DNA of 6,592 nt, taken from assembly GCA_023415895.1 (NCBI GenBank), contig JAEZJA010000257.1, forward strand, positions 1 through 6,592, in the 5' to 3' direction. The notes beneath the pieces are model-generated. The model saw only the letters and a list, made by a program, of their open reading frames with translations. It was not told where the DNA came from and did not search any database. The position numbers and the translations under genes are program-made. This DNA is from Bacillota bacterium (lineage in GTDB: Bacteria; Bacillota; Clostridia; Oscillospirales; Acutalibacteraceae). This document shows positions 1-5,041 of this stretch, piece after piece; position 1 is the stretch's first letter; every line of letters starts with the position of its first letter.

Positions 1-210
1 GCCTGGAATGTTGTCGGTGAGTTTGCGGCAGGCACGATCCTTGGCGTGGCGAGCGGTGCCCAGTGGCAGGCCGCGATGCTGGCCTCTCTGATTAGTCTGC
101 CTGCAACGCTGATCAACGGCGTTTTCTCCATCATTGCGGCATTGCTGTTGTATGTGCCGGTCAAAACAGCACTGCGCCATGCGCATCTTGACGGCATGCT
201 TGCCAAATAG
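1..210 (+). CDS. C-terminal end of a membrane protein, probably an ECF transporter S component (5' end outside window)
   Basis: Frame 1 is open from the first base and ends at TAG (208-210), directly followed by TAA, a tandem stop. The 69 visible residues are hydrophobic. A segment near residues 40-54 (NGVFSIIAALLLYVPV) looks like a last transmembrane helix and is followed by a short basic tail (KTALRHAH). An Asn-Gly before the final helix and a Tyr-x-Pro-x-Lys exit resemble the C-termini of ECF-transporter substrate-specificity subunits, which bind a vitamin or metal-related ligand and dock on the EcfA/EcfA'/EcfT energising module. The family call is inference from a short fragment and the ligand cannot be told. 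The next gene begins 22 nt downstream on the same strand, so the two probably share a transcript. Any other small polytopic membrane protein remains possible. Confidence 0.5.
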   Translation, partial: AWNVVGEFAAGTILGVASGAQWQAAMLASLISLPATLINGVFSIIAALLLYVPVKTALRHAHLDGMLAK

Positions 211-232
211 TAAAAACCAAGGTGTTGGAAAT

Positions 233-1345
233 ATGAGCCGTATAAAACGAATCAAAGAAAGACTGAAACAGGAAGTGGTTCTGCTTGTGGCGGTTGCGGC
301 AGCAATCGTCTCTCTGGTGCTGGTGCCGCCGTCGGCTGCAACGTTTCAAATGATTGATACCCGGGTGCTGTCGCTATTGTTCTGTCTGATGGCGGTGGTG
401 GCTGGTCTGCAATCGGTCGGCGTATTTGCGACCCTGGGACAGCGGCTGATAGCCGGCATACATAATACGCGGCTGCTGTGTGCAACGCTCGTGCTGCTCT
501 GCTTCTTTTCGTCCATGCTGATTACCAACGATGTGGCGCTGATCACCTTCGTACCCTTTGCTGTGCTGGTACTGACGCTGACAGGGCAGAGTGAGCGGCT
601 GATCTATGTAATCGTGCTTCAGACGGTGGCCGCCAACCTCGGCAGTATGCTGACACCCGTTGGCAATCCCCAGAACCTGTATCTTTACTCCGATTATTCT
701 ATGACACCAGCGGCCTTTTTTGCGCTGACTGTGCCCGTGACAGGAGCGGCGCTGGTCATTTTGGTGGCATTGTGTCTGCTGATCAAGCCGGAACAGGTCG
801 ATGTCGATTTTCATCAGCAACTGCATATCACCGACAAACGCCGCTTGATCGTCTATCTCGTCTTGTTTGCTTTATGTTTGGTTTGTGTTTTTCAGGGCAT
901 CCCCACTCTTGTACTGCTGGCCATCGTGGTGGGCACACTGCTGATTGTGGATCGTACGCTGCTGCGGCGCGTGGATTACGGCTTGCTATTAACCTTTGTT
1001 TGCTTCTTTGTCTTTGTGGGCAACTTGGAACAGATGGAGAGTGTCCGTGAACTGATTGCGAGTCTGGTGGCGGGACGTGAAGCGTTGGCGGCGGCGATTC
1101 TCAGCCAGATCATCAGCAATGTGCCTGCGGCTGTGCTGCTGTCCGGCTTCACCAATCGCGCCGACGCACTTGTGCTGGGCACCAACATCGGCGGCCTGGG
1201 GACGCTGGTAGCCTCTCTTGCCAGCCTGATCTCTTTTAAGCTCTATGCCAAAACGGAAAACGCGCGCGTCGGACGGTATTTCGGCATGTTCACGGTGGTC
1301 AACTTCGGGATGTTGGCTGTATTGCTGTTGGTATTTGTGCGATAA
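233..1345 (+). CDS. SLC13/ArsB/CitMHS-type anion permease
   Basis: This is a 370-residue polytopic inner-membrane transporter of the ion transporter superfamily that includes SLC13 (dicarboxylate/citrate/sulfate), CitMHS and ArsB. The ATG at 233 is chosen because AAGGTG (219-224) lies 8 nt before it. Upstream in-frame codons from 134 overlap the preceding gene and encode a Cys-rich, non-membrane stretch. The two inverted halves are visible. The first has TNDVAL (about residues 98-103) followed by GSMLTPVGNPQNLYLY (about 137-152). The second has SNVPAAVLL (295-303) followed by GTNIGGLGTLVASLASL (316-332). These paired hairpin/substrate-loop motifs are typical of the fold. About ten hydrophobic segments can be picked out. 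At 370 residues it is shorter than many SLC13 proteins but normal for the compact bacterial group. The substrate (dicarboxylate, citrate, sulfate, arsenite or other) cannot be deduced, since no ars or cit genes are adjacent. It is likely co-transcribed with the preceding gene and ends at the terminator at 1437-1473. Confidence 0.9.
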   Translation: MSRIKRIKERLKQEVVLLVAVAAAIVSLVLVPPSAATFQMIDTRVLSLLFCLMAVVAGLQSVGVFATLGQRLIAGIHNTRLLCATLVLLCFFSSMLITNDVALITFVPFAVLVLTLTGQSERLIYVIVLQTVAANLGSMLTPVGNPQNLYLYSDYSMTPAAFFALTVPVTGAALVILVALCLLIKPEQVDVDFHQQLHITDKRRLIVYLVLFALCLVCVFQGIPTLVLLAIVVGTLLIVDRTLLRRVDYGLLLTFVCFFVFVGNLEQMESVRELIASLVAGREALAAAILSQIISNVPAAVLLSGFTNRADALVLGTNIGGLGTLVASLASLISFKLYAKTENARVGRYFGMFTVVNFGMLAVLLLVFVR

Positions 1346-1395
1346 GGTACCATAACAAAGATTTAATCAGTGCGATGTGCTTATAAGAATAGAAG

Positions 1396-1426
1396 GATAC
1401 CCCCCGTAGGTCTTACGGCAGGTATC
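1396..1426. other. Intergenic stem-loop GATACC...GGTATC upstream of the terminator
   Basis: GATACC (1396-1401) pairs with GGTATC (1421-1426). Inside it CCGTA (1404-1408) pairs with TACGG (1414-1418) around a five-base GGTCT loop, leaving a 2x2 internal loop (CC opposite CA). It sits between the permease stop and the terminator hairpin. It has no U-tract of its own, so it is not a terminator by itself. It may be a 3'-UTR structure of the permease transcript, protecting or processing the mRNA end, or part of a small RNA ending at the terminator. I recognise no known riboswitch family in it. The pairing is seen directly; any function is inference. Confidence 0.45.
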
Positions 1427-1436
1427 GTTTGGAGAG

Positions 1437-1473
1437 AAAAACGGTGTAGCCCTTTCGGACTACACCGTTTTTT
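1437..1473. terminator. Bidirectional intrinsic terminator between the permease and hppA
   Basis: CGGTGTAG (1442-1449) pairs perfectly with CTACACCG (1460-1467). The flanking AAAAA (1437-1441) and TTTTT (1468-1472, with a sixth T at 1473) extend the stem and provide a U-tract in either direction. The ten-base loop can add two more C-G pairs (1451-1452 with 1457-1458) around TTTC. It lies 91 nt after the permease stop and 54 nt beyond the hppA stop on the opposite strand, so it can end both convergent transcripts. Confidence 0.92.
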
Positions 1474-1527
1474 AATCAGCCGCTTACCTAAGCAATACAA
1501 TCCATAGGCGGATCTTCTTATCCAGAA

Positions 1528-3603
1528 TTAATGGAAAATGGAGAGTGTCAGGAAGAGCGTAGCCATCAGCGAGGATACCAGAGACACAACCGTGATCTGC
1601 GTATTGATCGAGGGGCCGGCCGTATCCTTGAAGGGGTCGCCCGCGGTATCGCCCACAACAGCGGACTTGTGCGCTTCGGAGCCTTTGCCGCCATGGTTGC
1701 CCGATTCAATATACTTCTTGGAGTTATCCCACAGACCGCCGGCATTGGACATGAAGAGGGACAGCAGCAGACCGCTGACGATGTTGCCGGTCAGGAAGCC
1801 GCCGATGGCCTGCACGCCGCCGATGAAGCCCACGAGTATGGTGGCAATGATCGCCATCAAACCGGCGGGAATCAGCTCGCGCAGTGCGCCGTGTGTGGCA
1901 ATGCCGATGCAAGTGTCATAATCGGGTGTTACGCCGGGTTTGCCTTCTTTCAGACCGACAATCTCGCGGAACTGGCGATGGATTTCGGCAACCATGCGCT
2001 GCGCGTTGCGGTCAACGCCCAGCATCAACATGGCGGAGAACACAGCGGGAATTGCCGCGCCGACCAACATACCAAAGAAGACTACAGGGTTCATGATGTC
2101 GAAGCCGGTAATCAGACTCATGCCAAGTTCTCTTGCCGAGTCGTTGACCTGACTGATGAAAGCACCGAGCAGAGCGATAACGGTCAAACCGGCAGCGCCA
2201 ATGGCAAAGCCTTTGGTGATGGCCTTGACGGTGTTGCCTGCGCTGTCAAGCGAATCGGTGATATCCAGCACTTCATCACCGAGATCACCCATTTCGGCAA
2301 GTCCGCGCGCATTGTCCACGATCGGGCCGTATGCGTCGTTGGAAATGATCATGCCCACAATGGACAGCATGCCGACCGCAGCCATAGCAATACCGAACAG
2401 AGGGTATTCGCCGCCGAGGGGTTCACAGAGCTTGTAGGCACCCAGAGCCGAAACGCCAATGCCGATCATGGCGGGCAGCGTGCTCAGGAAGCCATAGGAG
2501 ACACCGGACAAAATGGTGAAAGCAGGGCCGGATTCCGATGCTTTTGCCACATTATGTACAGGACGTTTGGAATCGTCGGTGAAATAGTCGCTGGCAACGC
2601 CGATGATGACGCCGACCACAAGGCCAAGGGCGCTCGCGCCCCAGATGCGCCATTCAAAGCCGAAGGCCCAGGTTGCCAGAGCAGTCAGAACGCCGTAGAT
2701 GGCGGTTGTGACATAGGTGCTGCTGTTGAGCGCATGGGTGGGGTTGCCTTTTTTGCCGATACGGGCGGTTGCCACACCGATGATGGAGGCGAGAAGGCCA
2801 ATGGCCGCATAGCAGAAGACCATATAGATATTGACAGGGGCAAGGGTCGCGGCGATGACCAGAGCAGCCACCATGGACGCGACGTTGGAGTCGAACAGGT
2901 CGGCACCCATGCCGGCCACGTCGCCGACGTTGTCTCCCACGTTATCGGCAATAACCGCCGGATTGCGGGGGTCGTCCTCGGGGATGCCCAGCTCGACTTT
3001 GCCGCACAGGTCCGCGCTGATATCCGCCGTTTTGGTGAAGATACCGCCGCCGGCTTTGGCAAACAGGGCCAGCGAGCTGGCGCCGAAGCTGAAGCCGAGA
3101 AGAGCGGTGGTATTGCCAGTGATCAGGAACACCAGCGTAACACCCAGCAGGCTGGAGCCGACAACCGCCATGCCCATGACGGCGCCGCCGCGGAAACCAA
3201 CCATAAACGAAGGACGGATGCCCTTCTGCGCAGCTTCCGCCGTTTTGCAATTGGCCGCGGTCGCGACCTGAATACCGATTTTGCCAGCGATGGCCGAGAA
3301 GACCGTACCGGCAATATAGGCCAGGGCCATGGTCAGGTTTTCGAGAATGTGTCCGTTCCAGATGCCCGAGGGAAGAAACACGAAAATAAGTACAGCCGCG
3401 ACGCTGGCAAATTTCGCGAGAACGCGGTATTCCTTTGCCAGAAACGTATTGGCGCCCCGCCGGATGAGCGTACCCACCTGTTTGATGCGTTCATTTTCGG
3501 AGGGTTGCTTGAGCACCCAACAATATAACCAGAAAGCGAAGCCGAAGGCAGCCAAAGCAATAACAATGGCGGCCAGGAGAAAAAAGGTTTGGTTCAATGG
3601 CAT
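1528..3603 (-). CDS. hppA: Membrane-bound ion-translocating pyrophosphatase (K+-independent H+-pump class predicted)
   Basis: This 691-residue integral membrane enzyme (about 16 helices in the family) hydrolyses pyrophosphate and couples it to cation pumping across the cytoplasmic membrane. The start is the ATG at 3603, with AGGAGT 7 nt upstream. A GTG at 3636 in the same frame would put that ribosome site inside the gene. The pyrophosphate/Mg2+ site is intact. Residues 185-210 hold the GGGIFTKTADISADL and GKVELGIPEDD stretches, followed by NPAVIADNVGDNVGDVAGMG (214-233) and ADLFDSN. A second acidic cluster is AYGPIVDNARGLAEM (about 424-438), and the C-terminal GDTAGDPFKDTAGPS is at about 651-665. 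In GNTVKAITKG (456-465) position 460 is Lys and 463 is Thr. In characterised family members Ala460 goes with K+ dependence and Lys460 with K+ independence, and the K+-independent enzymes studied pump H+. H+ specificity is therefore inferred from class. It is a single-gene unit, divergent from ybaK, and ends at the shared terminator. Confidence 0.97.
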   Translation of the reverse strand: MPLNQTFFLLAAIVIALAAFGFAFWLYCWVLKQPSENERIKQVGTLIRRGANTFLAKEYRVLAKFASVAAVLIFVFLPSGIWNGHILENLTMALAYIAGTVFSAIAGKIGIQVATAANCKTAEAAQKGIRPSFMVGFRGGAVMGMAVVGSSLLGVTLVFLITGNTTALLGFSFGASSLALFAKAGGGIFTKTADISADLCGKVELGIPEDDPRNPAVIADNVGDNVGDVAGMGADLFDSNVASMVAALVIAATLAPVNIYMVFCYAAIGLLASIIGVATARIGKKGNPTHALNSSTYVTTAIYGVLTALATWAFGFEWRIWGASALGLVVGVIIGVASDYFTDDSKRPVHNVAKASESGPAFTILSGVSYGFLSTLPAMIGIGVSALGAYKLCEPLGGEYPLFGIAMAAVGMLSIVGMIISNDAYGPIVDNARGLAEMGDLGDEVLDITDSLDSAGNTVKAITKGFAIGAAGLTVIALLGAFISQVNDSARELGMSLITGFDIMNPVVFFGMLVGAAIPAVFSAMLMLGVDRNAQRMVAEIHRQFREIVGLKEGKPGVTPDYDTCIGIATHGALRELIPAGLMAIIATILVGFIGGVQAIGGFLTGNIVSGLLLSLFMSNAGGLWDNSKKYIESGNHGGKGSEAHKSAVVGDTAGDPFKDTAGPSINTQITVVSLVSSLMATLFLTLSIFH

Positions 3604-3610
3604 AGAAATC

Positions 3611-3616
3611 ACTCCT
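3611..3616 (-). promoter_or_regulatory. hppA ribosome binding site (decides the start)
   Basis: On the minus strand AGGAGT is followed by 7 nt (GATTTCT) and then ATG at 3603. This strong Shine-Dalgarno match supports the ATG over the in-frame GTG 33 nt upstream, which would add 11 residues absent from a typical HppA N-terminus. Confidence 0.88.
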
Positions 3617-3686
3617 GTTAATTTTGTATCGGACACGGCTGATCATAACATCCTTAAAATACGTTAATCAAAGCCGCATGGGAATC

Positions 3687-3695
3687 ATTATACCA
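3687..3695 (-). promoter_or_regulatory. Probable hppA promoter, extended -10 element
   Basis: The minus strand reads TGGTATAAT, a consensus -10 hexamer (TATAAT, 3692 down to 3687) preceded by the TGn extension. The hexamer 17 nt further upstream is only TATATT, so the -35 is weak and the extended -10 probably compensates. Transcription would start near 3680, giving a leader of about 77 nt before the ATG. I see no terminator or riboswitch-like fold in that leader. Confidence 0.65.
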
Positions 3696-3715
3696 GCACT
3701 TTACCACAAAATATA

Positions 3716-3731
3716 TTATCAATATTGACAA
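3716..3731. promoter_or_regulatory. Near-perfect palindrome in the divergent promoter region, candidate operator
   Basis: TTATCAATATTGACAA contains the perfect 10-bp palindrome TCAATATTGA (3719-3728), extended by TT/AA after one mismatched position on each side. It lies just upstream of the -35 position of the hppA promoter. It also overlaps a consensus TTGACA on the plus strand (3725-3730), which lacks a good -10 at 17 nt (TGTATG). A dimeric repressor or activator site for one or both divergent genes is possible. The symmetry is seen; regulator binding is inference, and short palindromes are common in AT-rich DNA. Confidence 0.35.
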
Positions 3732-3848
3732 ATATGCGACAGTATTCTGTATGTATTCGCAAAGCCAACGCCCTCTCTATTGTATTCCGACAATGAGAAA
3801 ACATGACAGATATATGGCCTTGAGATGCAACCTTATGCAGCCGAGACC

Positions 3849-3877
3849 TTGCTTTTTTACCTATGGGGGAGTATACT
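3849..3877 (+). promoter_or_regulatory. Probable sigma-A promoter for ybaK and the thioesterase gene
   Basis: TTGCTT (3849-3854) and TATACT (3872-3877, five of six consensus bases) are separated by exactly 17 nt. The expected start of transcription is near 3883-3885, only about 12-14 nt before the ybaK ATG. This would place the GGGGTGA ribosome site (3884-3890) at the extreme 5' end of the mRNA. A further-upstream promoter (TTGACA at 3725) could give a longer leader, but its -10 is poor. Confidence 0.6.
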
Positions 3878-3896
3878 GAGGCCGGGGTGATTCCGG

Positions 3897-4385
3897 ATGG
3901 CAGCCACACTCAAGACAAACGCCATGCGCCTTTTGGACAAAGTCGGCATTGCGTACAATACGTATGAATATGATCATGAGGACGGACGCATCGACGGGCT
4001 GGCAGTCGCACAAAAGCTTGGACAACCGGTCGAGCGCGTCTTTAAAACACTGGTGACCCAGGGGACAAGCCGCAATTACTATGTCTTTGTCATACCTGTT
4101 GCTACGGAGCTGGATCTGAAGGCGGCGGCGCGTTCTGTTGGCGAAAAGGCCGTGGCGATGATTCCGGTCAAGGATATCAGCAAAGTGACGGGGTATATCC
4201 GGGGAGGCTGTTCGCCGCTTGGCATGAAAAAAGCTTATACGACCGTTATTGATGCTTCGTGTGAAGAATTGCCGACCGTGATCGTCAGCGCCGGTAAGAT
4301 CGGCCATCAGATTGAACTGAAGCCGAGCGACCTGTGTGCGCTCGCGCAGGCATCGACAGCATCCATTGCGGTAACGGTTGACTAA
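3897..4385 (+). CDS. ybaK: Cys-tRNA(Pro)/Cys-tRNA(Cys) deacylase, YbaK/EbsC family
   Basis: This 162-residue cytoplasmic single-domain protein of the YbaK/ProX editing superfamily hydrolyses Cys-tRNA(Pro) made by mistaken charging by prolyl-tRNA synthetase. The start is the ATG at 3897 with GGGGTG (3884-3889) 7 nt before it. The N-terminus (KTNAMRLLDKVGIAYNTYEY, residues 6-25) is the standard opening of the family. Lys50 in RVFKTLV matches the essential lysine of the family. The substrate-pocket loop GYIRGGCSPLGMKK is at 99-112, and SAGKIGHQIELKPSDL at 131-146 is the conserved closing strand/loop. Length is typical (about 155-165). It is the first gene of a probable two-gene unit, with the thioesterase 42 nt downstream. 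The ybaK name is used as a family name; deacylase specificity within the family (YbaK against ProX-type Ala editing) is inferred from overall resemblance. Confidence 0.94.
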   Translation: MAATLKTNAMRLLDKVGIAYNTYEYDHEDGRIDGLAVAQKLGQPVERVFKTLVTQGTSRNYYVFVIPVATELDLKAAARSVGEKAVAMIPVKDISKVTGYIRGGCSPLGMKKAYTTVIDASCEELPTVIVSAGKIGHQIELKPSDLCALAQASTASIAVTVD

Positions 4386-4386
4386 C

Positions 4387-4402
4387 CGGGCAGAAATGCC
4401 CG
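4387..4402 (+). other. GAAA-tetraloop hairpin between ybaK and the thioesterase gene
   Basis: CGGGCA (4387-4392) and TGCCCG (4397-4402) form a perfect 6-bp stem closed by a GAAA (GNRA) loop, beginning 2 nt after the ybaK stop. It is followed by ATAAACAG, not a T-run, so it should not terminate. A likely role is a stabilised ybaK mRNA 3' end or partial uncoupling of the two genes. The structure is seen; the role is inference. Confidence 0.6.
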
Positions 4403-4427
4403 ATAAACAGAGAAAGGTGGAAACAAG

Positions 4428-4901
4428 ATGCAACCCGCACGAACGGTGGCCGATTCACGTGCTGAACAGGTACAGATTATTTTGCCGCAGCATGCCAACG
4501 CCAACAAGCGGTTATTCGGCGGGGTACTGATGCAGTGGATCGACGTGGTGGCAGCGGTGGTTGCCCGTCGTCACGCTCATGCCGAGGTTACGACAGCCTG
4601 CATTGATACGCTCGAATTTGAGGCGCCCGCCCATGTGGGCAGCACAGTCATTCTTGACGGCTGCGTGACCCATGTGGGGCATACTTCAATGGAGGTACGG
4701 GTGGACACCTATGCCGAATCCCTTGATGGACAGCGGCGGCGGGTCAACCGCGCGTATCTTGTTCTGGTGGCCCTTGATGAAAATGGTTGTCCCAAGGAGG
4801 TGCCGAGGCTTGTTCCGATTACGGAGGAGGAACTGGCGGAATGGGCATCAGGGGAGAAGCGGCGCGCCCTGCGGCGGCAAAGACGGGCGGAACAGTATTA
4901 G
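4428..4901 (+). CDS. Acyl-CoA thioesterase, hotdog fold (YciA/YkhA/BFIT-like)
   Basis: This 157-residue cytoplasmic enzyme is predicted to hydrolyse acyl-CoA thioesters to free acid and CoA. It has a good ribosome site AAAGGTGG (4413-4420) 7 nt before the ATG. The hotdog active-site region is clear. HANANKRLFGGVLMQWID (22-39) carries Asn24, the Gly31-Gly32 pair at the start of the central helix, and Asp39, positions conserved in the family. It is followed by VTTACIDTLEFEAPAHVGS (54-72) and the strand motif HTSMEVRVD (85-93). The C-terminus PRLVPITEEEL (126-136) is also family-typical, followed by a basic tail (EKRRALRRQRRAEQY, 143-157). The family normally works as a hexamer of hotdog dimers. 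Chain-length preference cannot be read from sequence. It is the second gene after ybaK, with no independent promoter seen in the 42-nt gap, and ends before the terminator at 4994-5031. Confidence 0.93.
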   Translation: MQPARTVADSRAEQVQIILPQHANANKRLFGGVLMQWIDVVAAVVARRHAHAEVTTACIDTLEFEAPAHVGSTVILDGCVTHVGHTSMEVRVDTYAESLDGQRRRVNRAYLVLVALDENGCPKEVPRLVPITEEELAEWASGEKRRALRRQRRAEQY

Positions 4902-4993
4902 CACCGTTAATCAACTAGGTTCCCCGCTACGAAAAGGGCGTTCCTACGGCTATCCTTGTTCCCGTTGAATACCCGTTTATCAGAAAACAAAAT

Positions 4994-5031
4994 GCCCCAC
5001 TCATTAGAATTAATGAGTGGGAGCTTTTTTT
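4994..5031. terminator. Bidirectional intrinsic terminator between the thioesterase gene and asnB
   Basis: CCCACTCATTA (4996-5006) pairs perfectly with TAATGAGTGGG (5011-5021) around a GAAT loop, and GC/GC (4994-4995 with 5023-5024) extends the stem past a bulged A. Seven T (5025-5031) follow on the plus strand. The A-rich AAAACAAAAT just before the stem (4985-4993) gives a broken U-tract for asnB on the minus strand, whose stop lies about 11 nt away. The plus-strand direction looks stronger. Confidence 0.93.
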
Positions 5032-5041
5032 GACGGGCTGA

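Noticed and set aside
134..232. N-terminal extension of the anion permease to the ATG at 134.
   Set aside because: The extension overlaps the preceding gene, is Cys-rich and unlike any permease N-terminus. The ATG at 233 has a good ribosome site.
1362..1479. TTTAATCAG occurring twice (1362-1370 and 1471-1479), flanking the terminator region like a short direct repeat.
   Set aside because: It is a nine-base AT-rich word with no element structure, terminal inverted repeats or transposase between the copies. Chance is sufficient.
1531..3528. A 665-codon open frame on the plus strand opposite hppA.
   Set aside because: It lies entirely antisense to a clearly conserved hppA, its translation is low-complexity and hydrophilic (rich in Gly, His, Asp and Ala) with no domain, and it has no ribosome site. 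It is a side effect of hppA codon usage.
3604..3636. 11-residue extension of HppA to GTG at 3636.
   Set aside because: The AGGAGT ribosome site for the ATG at 3603 lies within this stretch, and no comparable site precedes the GTG.
3779..3794. ATTGT...ACAAT inverted repeat and a CCGACA/TATATG promoter-like pair.
   Set aside because: The arms are only 5 bp and the promoter match is weak at both hexamers. The downstream TTGCTT/TATACT pair is better.
3688..3909. A 73-codon frame on the minus strand in the divergent promoter region.
   Set aside because: It overlaps the start of ybaK and both promoter regions, has no ribosome site, and its translation shows no recognisable feature.
4919..5040. 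A stretch after the thioesterase gene reading YEKGVPTAILVPVEYPFI in one frame, suggestive of a gene remnant.
   Set aside because: There is no start codon or ribosome site, a stop lies just upstream, and the frame runs through the terminator hairpin. It is most likely chance.
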